Below, piece after piece: positions 18,473 to 27,280 of a stretch of 64,000 bases of DNA. The position numbers and the translations under genes were made by a program. The notes under the pieces are model-generated. The model saw nothing but the letters and a program-made list of their open reading frames with translations, was not told the DNA's origin and searched no databases. The DNA comes from Ramlibacter alkalitolerans (GTDB taxonomy: Bacteria; Pseudomonadota; Gammaproteobacteria; Burkholderiales; Burkholderiaceae_C): the NCBI RefSeq assembly GCF_016722765.1, contig NZ_JAEQND010000010.1, positions 212,602-276,601 on the forward strand. Direction: 5' to 3'. Position 1 is the stretch's first letter. Every line of letters begins with the position of its first letter.

Positions 18473-19234
18473 TCAGACTGCCTGTCCATCCACGAACACC
18501 TTCAGTTCCCCAGGCGCGAACTGCACCCAGGACTCGTTCAGCGTCAGTGGCGCGGTGACGATCACGGCGACCTTGTCGTCCGGCGTCGTGTGCTGGGCGA
18601 AGTCGACGCTCAGGTCTTCGTCGGCCAGGTGGGCATGGGCGAAGGGGTGCTTGCGTTCCACGTACCAGAGGTTGGTGGAGCAGTGCGCCCACAACGCGTC
18701 GCCGTTGGACAGCAGGTAGTTGAAGCGGCCATGCCTGGCGATCGGCGGCGTCAGCTCGCGCAGCGTCAGCGTCAGTTCCGCCACGCTCGGCACGCCTGCA
18801 TGCGACTTCGCCAGTTCCTGCAGCAGCCAGCAGAAGGCACGCTCGCTGTCCGTGGTGCCGACGGGGCGGAAGCTGGCATGCAGGCGCGGATGGAAGTCCT
18901 GCAGGTCGCCGTTGTGCGCGAACACCCAGTAGCGGCCCCACAGCTCGCGCACGAAGGGATGGCAGTTCTCCAGCGCCACCTGTCCCTGCGTGGCCTTGCG
19001 GATGTGCGCGATGACGTTGCGGCTCTTGATCGGGTAGCGCCGGATCAGCTCGGCGACGGGCGAATCGGCCGCCGGCTGGTGATCGACGAAATGGCGCAGC
19101 CCCAGCCCCTCGAAGAAGGCGATGCCCCAGCCGTCGACATGCTCGTCGGTGCGGCCCCCGCGCTGGGCGAAGCCGGCGAAGCTGAAGGTCACGTCGGTCG
19201 GCGTGTTGCAGTTCATCCCCAGCAACTGGCACAT
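18473..19234 (-). CDS. Class II glutamine amidotransferase (YafJ-type)
   Basis: This 253-residue protein has an N-terminal nucleophile glutaminase fold. The start is placed at the ATG at 19234 so that the sequence begins Met-Cys-Gln-Leu-Leu-Gly, exposing the catalytic Cys2 after Met removal; an upstream TTG would bury it. GGRTDEHVDGWGIAFFEG, IAHIRKATQG, and then ENCHPF and FAHNGDL are conserved in this family. Acceptor substrate is unknown. It is 7 nt downstream of the MFS gene and probably in its operon. No clear ribosome binding site is seen. Confidence 0.85.
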   Translation of the reverse strand: MCQLLGMNCNTPTDVTFSFAGFAQRGGRTDEHVDGWGIAFFEGLGLRHFVDHQPAADSPVAELIRRYPIKSRNVIAHIRKATQGQVALENCHPFVRELWGRYWVFAHNGDLQDFHPRLHASFRPVGTTDSERAFCWLLQELAKSHAGVPSVAELTLTLRELTPPIARHGRFNYLLSNGDALWAHCSTNLWYVERKHPFAHAHLADEDLSVDFAQHTTPDDKVAVIVTAPLTLNESWVQFAPGELKVFVDGQAV

Positions 19235-19241
19235 GCGGCGA

Positions 19242-20711
19242 TTATTGGTCAACAGGCACGTGGCCGGGGGGATCGCGCAACTGCCAGGCCGCGATCACCG
19301 CAATGCCGCAGATGGCGGCCAGCAGCAGGAAGGATTCGTTGAAGGCCGCCAGGCGTGCCAGGCTGGTGCCGGGGCGCGTGAGCGCGTCGCCGTGCACGGC
19401 GAGCCGCCATTCCAGCACGATGGCGCACAGGCTCACGCCGGCCGCACCCCCGAGCATGCGGAGGAAGTTGATCGCGCTGGCGCCCTGCGGAATCAGCGCC
19501 TTGGCCAGCGGCCGCATGGCGCCTAGGTTCAGCGAGGGCAGGATGAAGCCCAGCCCGATGCGCCCCAGCGTCGCCCAGGCCACCAGCACCCACAGGCCGG
19601 TGTGCAATCCGACCGTCGGCATCAGCGCGAAGGAAAGGGCCAGCAGCACGAGGCCGCCGCCCACCAGCACGCGGGTGGGCAGGCGTGTCGTGAGCCGGCC
19701 GGCCAGGCCGATGGTGATCGCCAGCACGATGCCCGAGGGCAGCAGGATGGTGCCCACGTGCGATGCCGGCAGTTCCAGCGCCATCTGCATGTACACCGGC
19801 AGCAGGTAGGTGGAACCGAACAGCGCGATGCCGTAGATGAACGCCACCAGCGTCCCCATGGTGTAGGTGCGGTAGCCGAACAGGTCCAGGTTGATCAGTG
19901 CCTCGCGGCCGGTGCGGCGGGCGCGCCGCAGCCACGCGATGAGCACGCCGAGCGCCGCCAGCGCCGCGAGCAGCAGGCCGCCGGCCAGGCGCGGGTCGCC
20001 GCCGCGCACCTCCAGCAGGCCATTGAGCAGGCACAGCGTGCCGACGCTCCCCAGCACGAGGCCGCGCCAGTCCAGGCGCGGACCGCCGCCCGCCGCGCTG
20101 GCACCGCCCGGCGCCGAGGTGGGCACGTAGCGGTAGGCGAGCCAGATCGACACCAGGCAGAACGGCACCACCATGAAGAAGATCGAGCGCCAGCCGAAGG
20201 CATCCACCAGCAGGCCACCGATGCTGGGCCCGAGCGCCGGTGCCAGCACCACGCCCATGCCGAACATGCCGCTGGCGCGCCCCTGTTCGTGCGGCTCGAA
20301 GGCGCGCAGCATGATGATGGCGGGAATCGGCTGCACCACGCCGGCGGCGAGGCCCTCGGCCACGCGCGCGGCGAGCACCAGCGGGAACTGCATGGCCACG
20401 CCGCCACCGATGCCGCCGGCCATCAGCAGGATCATGGTGCCGACGTAGGTGCGCCGGTAGCCGAAGCGCGACAGCAGCCACGGGGTGGTGAGCATGGAGA
20501 TCGTCATCGCCACCATGAAGCCGGAGCTGACCCACTGCGCGCGCTCCTGGGTGAGCGTGAAGTAGTGGCTCATGCCGGGGATCGCGACGTTCACGACGGT
20601 CGACGACATGATGGAGGCCATCACGCCGACCATCAGCGCCATCATCAGCAGCCAGCGGTAGCGCGGGCCGTGCCGCTCGCGCAGGGCCGTGCTCGATCCC
20701 GGATCCGTCAC
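19242..20711 (-). CDS. MFS transporter, DHA2 (EmrB/QacA) drug-export family
   Basis: This 489-residue inner-membrane protein has about fourteen membrane segments. The first is WLLMMALMVGVMASIMSSTV, followed by NVAIPGMSHYF and the loop-2/3 type motif LLSRFGYRRTYVGTM seen in EmrB-like exporters. The GTG at 20711 overlaps the stop of the preceding CWC gene as GTGA, which fixes the start. Substrate cannot be predicted. No EmrA-type membrane fusion partner is adjacent, so it may act alone as an inner-membrane exporter. Confidence 0.87.
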   Translation of the reverse strand: MTDPGSSTALRERHGPRYRWLLMMALMVGVMASIMSSTVVNVAIPGMSHYFTLTQERAQWVSSGFMVAMTISMLTTPWLLSRFGYRRTYVGTMILLMAGGIGGGVAMQFPLVLAARVAEGLAAGVVQPIPAIIMLRAFEPHEQGRASGMFGMGVVLAPALGPSIGGLLVDAFGWRSIFFMVVPFCLVSIWLAYRYVPTSAPGGASAAGGGPRLDWRGLVLGSVGTLCLLNGLLEVRGGDPRLAGGLLLAALAALGVLIAWLRRARRTGREALINLDLFGYRTYTMGTLVAFIYGIALFGSTYLLPVYMQMALELPASHVGTILLPSGIVLAITIGLAGRLTTRLPTRVLVGGGLVLLALSFALMPTVGLHTGLWVLVAWATLGRIGLGFILPSLNLGAMRPLAKALIPQGASAINFLRMLGGAAGVSLCAIVLEWRLAVHGDALTRPGTSLARLAAFNESFLLLAAICGIAVIAAWQLRDPPGHVPVDQ

Positions 20712-20926
20712 GCCACGGCGCCGCTGCGCGCGCAGGCGGGACACAGGCAGGCGCGGCGCTGCGCCTGCGCAGGCACGCGCGCCAGCAGTTCGGCGCTGAA
20801 GTGCAGCTGCGTGCACCAGCAGGCCGGCTGCTTCACGCCGGTTTCCCGTTCAAGTTCCATGGCGCAGCGGTTCGGCTGGCCGCACAGGGGGCAGAGCGTT
20901 GCGGCGAAGGCGGGGGCGTCGTTCAC
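20708..20926 (-). CDS. Cysteine-rich CWC-type small protein
   Basis: This 72-residue protein has Cys pairs in CPLCGQPNRC near the N-terminus, a CWC triplet in the middle (QPACWCTQLHFSAELL) and a final CLCPACA. The pattern matches the cysteine-rich CWC family, a probable metal-binding protein of unknown function. It overlaps the MFS start by 4 nt and heads the minus-strand set CWC, MFS, amidotransferase. The ATG at 20926 lies in ordinary intergenic DNA. Confidence 0.8.
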   Translation of the reverse strand: MNDAPAFAATLCPLCGQPNRCAMELERETGVKQPACWCTQLHFSAELLARVPAQAQRRACLCPACARSGAVA

Positions 20927-20968
20927 CGGCGCATCGTAGCGGGTTCGGTGCGCCGCGGGCGGCGCCGC

Positions 20969-23518
20969 TCAGGCCAGCGGCACCCTGCCCGAGGGGACGA
21001 CGAGCTGCGCCAGCGCGCGCGGCACCACCGCCTGGCTGTCGACCGGGCGCACCAGGCGGTCCTTCACCAGCTTGTGCAGGCTGCGCCGCGTCATCGAGTG
21101 GGGCTGGCCGCCGTGGCTGACGAACAGGAACAGCGTGCGCTTGTCGGAAGCCCACTTCAGGTGCGCGCGGCGCCATTGGTGGCGCGCGTGCAGGTCCACC
21201 CAGCAGCCCGGGGCGAGGCCGGAGAGCAGCGCTTCGGCATCCTGGTCGGACAGGCCTTCGGGCTGCACCGGCGACTGTACGGCGCGTGCCTGCAGGGGCA
21301 TGGTTTCGCTGCGCGGGGCATCCTCGAAGCCGACCGCATGCAGTTCCTGCTGCGCCATCCACGGTTCGCCGGGCGCGCGCTTCGGCGCGGCCGCAACCGT
21401 GGGGGCGGGCGGCTCGTGCGGCGCGATCTCGCGATGGCGGTGGCGCGCGCGCAGCTTGAGCACCGGCCGGTGCAGCGCCTCGAGCTGCAGGAAGAAGGCT
21501 TCGCTTTCCGCCGGCTGCTGGCCCAGCATGGCGAGGCCGGAGCGCAGCTTCATCAGCAGGCGCGGGATCAGTTCGAAGGCGCGCGCTGGATCGTGCAGCG
21601 CGAGTTCGCGCTTGACGCTCCACAGCAGGTCGGTGACGACGGCCACGTAGCCGCCCGGATCGATGCCGCGCCCGGGCTGCGTCAGGCGCGCATGCGCCAC
21701 CGCCAGCGACCAGGTGCCCAGCACGAAATCGCGCACCGCCTCGTGCACGTCCTCGAGGTCCGAGCGTTGCCCGAACTCGCCGGCGATCTGGTCGGCCTCG
21801 TGCTGGCGGCGCTCGGCGAACTGCACGGCGTCGAGCACCTTGCGCTGCGGCTCGTCGTCCAGCGCATCCTGGGCCGCCCACGTGGCCTGCAGGTCCGTCA
21901 GCGCGGCGCGGAAGGGATCCGAGTTTTCCAGCGGATCGATGTCGTTGAGGCGCTGGAAGCTGCGCGCGACCGGTCCGAAGAAGCCCTGGAATTCGACGCT
22001 GAATTCGTCGTTGTGGCGGAAGCTGCGCTCGGCCACCTTCTCGACCAGCAAGCGCCCGGGGTGGTCCTCGTCGCTGAAGAAACGCGGCGCGACCATGGCC
22101 AGCCGCAGCAGCGAAGGCTCGAGGCCGACGATCGCCTCGCGCACCGGCGCCAGCAGGCGCGGGTCGTCGGCGACGCGGTTCACCAGCCGCCGCACCACCT
22201 CGAGCCCGTAGACCTGGCCGACCTCGCGGGCCTGCTTCTTCAGGCGCCCGTGCACCAGGGCGCGTTCGCGCGGTGCACTGAAGCGGCCCCATTCCTGCGG
22301 CAGCGGGCTCTGCACGTCCACCGCCCGCGCCGGCCGGTCCACCGGCGCGACGTGCATGTGCTGCTGCACCGCGCGTTCGTCGTACGTGTCGCCCTCGTCG
22401 TCGCCGGTTTCCAGCGCCCGCAGTTCGGCCTCGACCTGCGCGTAGTAGCTCGGTGCGAGCGGCCGGTGGGCCTGCGGCTCGCCGCGCGCCAGGAACTGCT
22501 GCAGGCGCTCGCCGTCGACGTTGCGCACCGGCAGGTCGGCAAAGCCGGAGAAGCCCGAAGTGCCGAAGGGATCGGAGCTCGGGGCGCCGAAGCGCGAGGC
22601 ACCGCCCAGGGCGGCGGACTGCGAGCTGCGGCCCAGGGCCGCGGACTGCGACGACCCCCCGAGCGGCGCGGGCTGCGACAGCCCGCCGAGCGGCGCCGGG
22701 CGCGACATTCCTCCCAGGGGCGCCGGCCTGGACAGGCCACCGAGCGGCGCCGGCCGCGACAGGCCATCGAGGGGCGCCGGGCGGGACAGGCCCTCCAGCG
22801 GCGCCGGCCGCGACAGCCCGCCCAGCGGGGCGGGACGCGAGGCGCTCCCTAGTGGCGCGGAGCGCGACGAGGGGCCCGCCGCGGCCGCACGCAGGCGGTA
22901 GTTGGCGGCGCTCACCCGCTGCAGCGTGAGGAAGTGCGTCTGCGCCTTGTAGACCTGCTCCAGCTCCTGCGCCAGGGGTGTGGCCATGTGCCGCAGCCAC
23001 AGGCCCGGCCAGGTGGGATCGGGCTGGGTTTCGGCCATCATGTCGCGCAGCGCCTGCGCATACACGGCCGGCCGCAGCGGATTGCGTTCCGGCTGCACCA
23101 CCGGCAGGCCCAGCGCGCTGCTCATGAGGGCATCGAGTTCGGCCAGCGGCCGCTCCAGCGTGGCGGTGAGCAGCTGCGCCAGGCGCGAGGTTTCGACGTT
23201 GCGGGAGATCTCTTGGTCGTCCACCAGGGCGAGCGTCGGGCCTTCATCGCGCTGGAAGGAGGACAGGCGTGGCTTCTCGCTCGCTTCCCCTTCGAAGGCG
23301 GAGCCGAGCAGCTGGGGAAAGCGCGTGCTCCACGCCTTGCGGCGCGCCACCAGCTCGCGCCAGGCGTCGGCGGCGCGCTGCCGATGCTCGCCGCTGGCCG
23401 CGGATTCGGCCAGCTGCAGGGCCGCGACGGCATGGTCGACGCATTTCTCGATCAGGCGCGCGGCGGCGCTCACGGCCTCGCCCATGCTGCGCGAGACGGT
23501 CTGGTTGACAACGGACAT
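20969..23518 (-). CDS. DUF1631-family protein with a tandem 9-residue repeat
   Basis: This protein of about 849 residues belongs to the proteobacterial DUF1631 family, whose function is unknown. The N-terminal part is helical; residues roughly 218-307 are ten tandem copies of SRPAPLGGL-like nonapeptides. The conserved C-terminal part then includes VYGLEVVRRLVNRVADDPRL and RHNDEFSVEFQGFFGPVAR. The C-terminus resembles a PilZ-like surface (GCWVDLHARHQWRRAHLKW), a tentative reading. The ATG at 23518 (MSVVNQTV) is chosen; an ATG ten codons earlier is possible, and frames further upstream run through a hairpin repeat. Confidence 0.75.
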   Translation of the reverse strand: MSVVNQTVSRSMGEAVSAAARLIEKCVDHAVAALQLAESAASGEHRQRAADAWRELVARRKAWSTRFPQLLGSAFEGEASEKPRLSSFQRDEGPTLALVDDQEISRNVETSRLAQLLTATLERPLAELDALMSSALGLPVVQPERNPLRPAVYAQALRDMMAETQPDPTWPGLWLRHMATPLAQELEQVYKAQTHFLTLQRVSAANYRLRAAAAGPSSRSAPLGSASRPAPLGGLSRPAPLEGLSRPAPLDGLSRPAPLGGLSRPAPLGGMSRPAPLGGLSQPAPLGGSSQSAALGRSSQSAALGGASRFGAPSSDPFGTSGFSGFADLPVRNVDGERLQQFLARGEPQAHRPLAPSYYAQVEAELRALETGDDEGDTYDERAVQQHMHVAPVDRPARAVDVQSPLPQEWGRFSAPRERALVHGRLKKQAREVGQVYGLEVVRRLVNRVADDPRLLAPVREAIVGLEPSLLRLAMVAPRFFSDEDHPGRLLVEKVAERSFRHNDEFSVEFQGFFGPVARSFQRLNDIDPLENSDPFRAALTDLQATWAAQDALDDEPQRKVLDAVQFAERRQHEADQIAGEFGQRSDLEDVHEAVRDFVLGTWSLAVAHARLTQPGRGIDPGGYVAVVTDLLWSVKRELALHDPARAFELIPRLLMKLRSGLAMLGQQPAESEAFFLQLEALHRPVLKLRARHRHREIAPHEPPAPTVAAAPKRAPGEPWMAQQELHAVGFEDAPRSETMPLQARAVQSPVQPEGLSDQDAEALLSGLAPGCWVDLHARHQWRRAHLKWASDKRTLFLFVSHGGQPHSMTRRSLHKLVKDRLVRPVDSQAVVPRALAQLVVPSGRVPLA
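22598..22867 (-). repeat. 27-bp minisatellite, ten units, inside the DUF1631 gene
   Basis: Exactly ten 27-bp units run without a frame break and encode SRSAPLGSA, SRPAPLGGL, SRPAPLEGL and so on to SQSAALGGA. Central units are most alike and edge units diverge, typical of a tandem array that expands by slippage. The DNA is also strongly biased to GCC/GGC blocks. Confidence 0.9.
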
Positions 23519-23683
23519 ACGGGCTGGCGGGCTCCCTTGGAAGCCCATTAGACCCGGCCGCAAGGGCCCCGGCAACCGCGCTCCGCCCGGCGCGCCCCTG
23601 GACGCGCCGGATGGTGGCCGATTCCCTACACCTTCAGGCGTCCGGCGCCGCGGCGAGGGCCGGATACGGAGCAGGGAGGCATG

Positions 23684-23783
23684 AACGCAGAAGCCGCAAA
23701 AGCCACGCAAAAGCCGCAAAAGGAGAACCCGTCAAAGTGGATTCCCTTTGCGGTTTTTGCGCTACTTTTGCGGCTTTTGCGTT
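23684..23783. repeat. CGCAAAAG-type long inverted repeat, copy C
   Basis: Arms 23684-23722 and 23744-23783 are inverted copies of the octamer array around a spacer of about 21 nt. Outer decamers are missing. It lies between the malate synthase stop and the DUF1631 start, both on the minus strand, so it is transcribed if these are cotranscribed. Confidence 0.85.
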
Positions 23784-23813
23784 GAGGGCAGGCCGGATCG
23801 CGCAGGGCGCCTC

Positions 23814-26012
23814 TCAGCAGCCCGCCGCCTTCGCCTTCTGCCGCCAAGCATGCAGCAGCGGTTCGGTGTAGCCGCTCGGCTGCTCCTTGCCCTTGAACAC
23901 GAGGTCCAGGGCCGCGCGGTAGGCGAAGGAGGTCTCCCAGTTGCCGGCCATCGGCTTGTAGAACGGGTCGCCGGCGTTCTGCTTGTCGACCACCGCGGCC
24001 ATGCGCCGGAAGGTCTCGCGCACCTGCTGCTCGGTGACGACGCCGTGCAGCAGCCAATTGCAGATGTGCTGGCTGGAGATGCGCAGCGTCGCACGGTCTT
24101 CCATCAGGCCGACGTTGTGGATGTCCGGCACCTTGGAGCAGCCGACGCCCTGGTCCACCCAGCGCACCACGTAGCCCAGGATGCCCTGGCAGTTGTTGTC
24201 CAGTTCCTGCTGGCGCTCCTCGGCGCTCCATTTCACTTCCGGCGCGACCGGCACGGTGAGCAGTCCGGTGAGCAGCTTTTCGCGCTCGGCTTCGTAGTCG
24301 ACCTGCTCCAGTTCCTGCTGCACCGCGAACACGTCGACCAGGTGGTAGTGCAGGGCGTGCAGCGTGGCGGCCGTCGGCGAGGGCACCCACGCGGTATTCG
24401 CGCCGGCCTTCGGGTGCACGATCTTCTGTTCCAGCATCGCGGCCATCAGGTCGGGCATGGCCCACATGCCCTTGCCGATCTGCGCCCGGCCCCGCAGGCC
24501 GCAGGCCAGGCCCACCAGCACGTTGCTGCGCTCGTAGGCCTGGATCCAGGCGCTGGACTTCATGTCGCCCTTGCGGATCATCGGGCCGGCGAACATCGCG
24601 GTGTGCATCTCGTCGCCGGTGCGATCGAGGAAGCCGGTGTTGATGAAGGCCACGCGCGCCGCGGCGCCGGCGATGCAGGCCTGCAGGTTGACGCTGGTGC
24701 GGCGCTCCTCGTCCATGATGCCCAGCTTCACCGTGTTGGCGGGCAGGCCCAGCAACTGCTCGACGCGGCCGAACAGCTCGGAGGCGAAGGCCGCTTCGGC
24801 CGGCCCGTGCATCTTGGGCTTCACGATGTAGATCGAGCCGGTGCGCGAGTTGCGGATGCCGTCCTTGCCCTGGCCCTGCAGGTCCACCATCGCGATGGCG
24901 GTGGTCACCACCGCGTCGAGGATGCCTTCGTAGATTTCCTTGCCGCCGTCCCACAGGATCGCCGGATTGGTCATGAGGTGGCCGACGTTGCGCAGGAACA
25001 GCAGCGAGCGGCCATGCAGGCGCACCTCGCCCTCGCCGTCGGGGCCCTTGTAGATGCGGTCGGGGTTCAGCCCGCGCGTGAAGGTGCGGCCGCCCTTGGA
25101 GACCTGCTCGGTCAGCGTGCCCTGCAGGATGCCCAGCCAGTTGCGGTAGGCGTGCAGCTTGTCCTCGGCGTCCACCGCCGCGATCGAGTCTTCCAGGTCG
25201 AGGATGGTGGACAGGGCGGCTTCGACGACCACGTCGGCCACACCCGCCGGATCGGTGGCGCCGATCGCGTGCTGGCGGTCGATGATGACATCGAGGTGCA
25301 GGCCGTTGTTCTTGAGGAGGATGGAGGAGGGCGCGTTCGCCTCGCCTTGGTAGCCGACGAACTTCGCGGGATCCTTCAGGCCGGTGGAGGATCCGCCCTT
25401 CAACGCCACGACCAGCTTGCCGCCTTCGACCTTGTAGCCGGTGGAGTCGGCGTGCGAGCCGCTGGCCAGCGGCGCAGCCTGGTCCAGCACCTGGCGGGCG
25501 CGCGCGATCACCTTGGCGCCGCGCACCTCGTTGTAGCCGGGACCCTTGTCGGCGCCGCCGGACTCGGGGATGACGTCGGTGCCATAGAGCGCGTCGTACA
25601 GCGAGCCCCAGCGCGCGTTGGCCGCGTTGAGCGCGTAGCGGGCGTTCAGGATCGGCACGACGAGTTGCGGTCCGGCCTGCAGCGCGAGTTCGGCGTCGAC
25701 GTTGGCGGTGGTCGCCTTGGCGCCCTTGGCCGAGGGCGCCAGGTAGCCGATCTTCTCGAGGAAGCCGCGGTAGCCGGCCATGTCGCGGATCGGGCCGGGG
25801 TTCTTGCGGTGCCAGCCATCGAGCTCGGACTGCAGGCGATCGCGCTCGGCCAGCAGCGCTGCGTTCTTCGGCGACAGGTCCTTCACGATGGCGTCGAAAC
25901 CCTGCCAGAACCTGGCCGGGTCCACGTCGACGGTGGGCAGCACCTGTTGGTCGATGAAGTCCTTGAGCGCGGTGTCCACCTGGAGGCCGTGGATGGTCGT
26001 GCGGCTGGTCAT
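23814..26012 (-). CDS. glcB: Malate synthase G
   Basis: This 732-residue enzyme condenses glyoxylate with acetyl-CoA to malate in glyoxylate and glycolate metabolism. The length and motifs are those of isoform [54 protein letters not shown], and [12 protein letters not shown] near the active site. The [19 protein letters not shown] tail segment is also present. AGGAG lies upstream of the ATG at 26012 (GGAGCAGAGCAAC spacing). A haloacid dehalogenase gene ends 23 nt upstream; both could handle two-carbon acids (glycolate, glyoxylate). Confidence 0.96.
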   Translation of the reverse strand: MTSRTTIHGLQVDTALKDFIDQQVLPTVDVDPARFWQGFDAIVKDLSPKNAALLAERDRLQSELDGWHRKNPGPIRDMAGYRGFLEKIGYLAPSAKGAKATTANVDAELALQAGPQLVVPILNARYALNAANARWGSLYDALYGTDVIPESGGADKGPGYNEVRGAKVIARARQVLDQAAPLASGSHADSTGYKVEGGKLVVALKGGSSTGLKDPAKFVGYQGEANAPSSILLKNNGLHLDVIIDRQHAIGATDPAGVADVVVEAALSTILDLEDSIAAVDAEDKLHAYRNWLGILQGTLTEQVSKGGRTFTRGLNPDRIYKGPDGEGEVRLHGRSLLFLRNVGHLMTNPAILWDGGKEIYEGILDAVVTTAIAMVDLQGQGKDGIRNSRTGSIYIVKPKMHGPAEAAFASELFGRVEQLLGLPANTVKLGIMDEERRTSVNLQACIAGAAARVAFINTGFLDRTGDEMHTAMFAGPMIRKGDMKSSAWIQAYERSNVLVGLACGLRGRAQIGKGMWAMPDLMAAMLEQKIVHPKAGANTAWVPSPTAATLHALHYHLVDVFAVQQELEQVDYEAEREKLLTGLLTVPVAPEVKWSAEERQQELDNNCQGILGYVVRWVDQGVGCSKVPDIHNVGLMEDRATLRISSQHICNWLLHGVVTEQQVRETFRRMAAVVDKQNAGDPFYKPMAGNWETSFAYRAALDLVFKGKEQPSGYTEPLLHAWRQKAKAAGC

Positions 26013-26034
26013 GTTGCTCTGCTCCTGTTTGCGA

Positions 26035-26715
26035 TCAATCGAAGAATGCGAAGACGTCGTCGAGGCTGCTGCCGGTGCGCGTGGGCTCCGTCCCGAGCTC
26101 CTCGAACGGCAGCCGGTAGCGGTTCACCCACAGCGTGCGGTAGCCGAACCAGGTGGCGGCGAGCGCGTCCCAGGCGTTGCAGCTGACGAAGAGGATCTGG
26201 TTGGCCGGCCGCTTGACGGCCTGCGTGCCGAGGCGATAGGCGTCGGGATGCGTCTTGTACTTGCGCACGCCGTCGACGCTGATCACGTGATCGAGCAGGC
26301 CGTCGAGGCCGGCGCTGCGCACCGCCACGCCCAGCATCTGCGGGTCGCCGTTGCTCAGGATGCCGGTGGTGACGCCGCGCGTCCTGAGCGCCTGCAGCAC
26401 CTCGCGGTTCTCGGGGAACGCGGAGAGATGCCGGTACTGGTTCATGAGCTGCTGCTCGCGTTCGGCGCCGAGCTCCAGCCCGAGCCGCTTGCAGGCGTAG
26501 CGCAGGCCGGCGCGCGTCAGCTCCCAGAACGGCTGGTAGTGCGCGCCGTTGTCGCTGGTGGTGACCAGGCGCGTGTACTCGATCTGCTTGTCGCGCCAGA
26601 GGATCGAAAGCGCCTGGCCCTGCCCGGGGAACAGTTGTTCCGCGAGCAGGCCCACGCTGTAGACGTCGAAAAGCGTGCCGTAGGCATCGAACAGCACCAC
26701 CTTGGGGTAATCCAT
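26035..26715 (-). CDS. Haloacid dehalogenase, type II (L-2-haloacid dehalogenase-like)
   Basis: This 226-residue HAD-superfamily enzyme has nucleophile Asp10 in FDAYGTLFD. The family-defining residues of true (S)-2-haloacid dehalogenases are visible: SNGDPQM at 121-127, Lys152/Lys154 in RKYK, and SCNAWD at 178-183. This predicts hydrolysis of 2-haloacids to hydroxyacids such as glycolate. Malate synthase G follows 22 nt downstream and could consume the glyoxylate derived from that product. Upstream, a TAATAC box lies only 9 nt before the ATG, with no Shine-Dalgarno sequence. Confidence 0.88.
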   Translation of the reverse strand: MDYPKVVLFDAYGTLFDVYSVGLLAEQLFPGQGQALSILWRDKQIEYTRLVTTSDNGAHYQPFWELTRAGLRYACKRLGLELGAEREQQLMNQYRHLSAFPENREVLQALRTRGVTTGILSNGDPQMLGVAVRSAGLDGLLDHVISVDGVRKYKTHPDAYRLGTQAVKRPANQILFVSCNAWDALAATWFGYRTLWVNRYRLPFEELGTEPTRTGSSLDDVFAFFD

Positions 26716-26724
26716 GACGCTACT

Positions 26725-26730
26725 GTATTA
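26725..26730 (-). promoter_or_regulatory. -10-like TAATAC close to the dehalogenase start
   Basis: On the minus strand TAATAC ends 9 nt before the ATG at 26715. The 11-mer CACTGATTCGT about 40 nt further upstream also occurs ahead of the LysR gene (33516-33526). Confidence 0.35.
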
Positions 26731-26871
26731 CGAACTCAGCGCGTCATTAATGAAGGAGAAGTCTACGAATCAGTGACTTGTATATGGGGAGTGCGGTGCA
26801 GCATTCGAAAATGCGTTTCGCAATGTGGTGAATAGCGAGTTTTGCGCTCGCAAAAGCGTTGCCTCTGACCC

Positions 26872-27001
26872 GGACCACGCCGGGAGGCAGTCCGCCTCAC
26901 CGAATGTCCCCCGGCGCGGATGAGAGACTGGCGCGAAGCTGGCGATACGCCCGCGCCTCCTCCTTGATTTCGGTGAGTCGGACTGCCTCCCGGCGCGGTC
27001 C
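26872..27001 (+). repeat. Covarying hairpin element, copy 1
   Basis: Arms 26872-26903 and 26970-27001 pair over 32 positions with two mismatches, enclosing a 66-nt core. The core shares long blocks with copy 2 read in reverse (GTCCCCCGGCGCGG, CGCCCGCGCCTCCTCCTTGAT). The arms differ in sequence from copy 2 but pair equally well. Confidence 0.8.
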
Positions 27002-27093
27002 TGCCAGGTGCGGACGGGGGCGTCGCTTCCCCCGCGGAGCATGCATGCTCAGGACGTCAACGAAGCTGCTGCGCTCCAATTGCGCACGGCATA

Positions 27094-27223
27094 GGGCCAG
27101 CCCGGGCCAGTGTCCGGCTGTGCGACATCAAGGAGGAGGCGCGGGCGCAACGCCAGCACGGGCCACGCGTCTCAACCGCGCCGGGGGACAGTCGCACAGA
27201 CGGACACTGGCCCGGGCTGGTCC
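27094..27223 (-). repeat. Covarying hairpin element, copy 2
   Basis: Arms 27094-27126 and 27191-27223 pair over 33 positions with two mismatches, enclosing a 64-nt core inverted relative to copy 1. The inner mismatch, at position 24 from the outer end after TCCG, coincides with that of copy 1. Confidence 0.8.
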
Positions 27224-27280
27224 GGCGAGAGGGCAACGCCGTTCGCTGGCGGTCGGACTCCCGCGGCTCATCTCACGACT

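Larger units (their letters stand above)
26716..27280. other. 565-bp intergenic region made mostly of two paired hairpin elements
   Basis: The first 150 bp are relatively AT-rich and hold the dehalogenase promoter. The rest consists of two long hairpin elements in opposite orientation (26872-27001 and 27094-27223) and a 92-bp spacer containing the 14-nt palindrome GAGCATGCATGCTC at 27037-27050. Open frames here follow the repeat structure and are not credible genes. Confidence 0.7.

Noticed and set aside
19235..19252. TTG start for the class II amidotransferase six codons upstream
   Set aside because: It would place the catalytic Cys internally. N-terminal-nucleophile enzymes need Cys at position 2.
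22598..22867. Possible CRISPR array because of regular 27-bp units
   Set aside because: There are no spacers between units, and the array is in frame within a long coding sequence, so it is a minisatellite. No cas genes are nearby.
23519..23719. Upstream extension of the DUF1631 protein
   Set aside because: It runs into hairpin copy C and encodes repeat-derived residues (RGFCGFCV type). The ATG at 23518 is preferred, although an ATG ten codons earlier remains possible.
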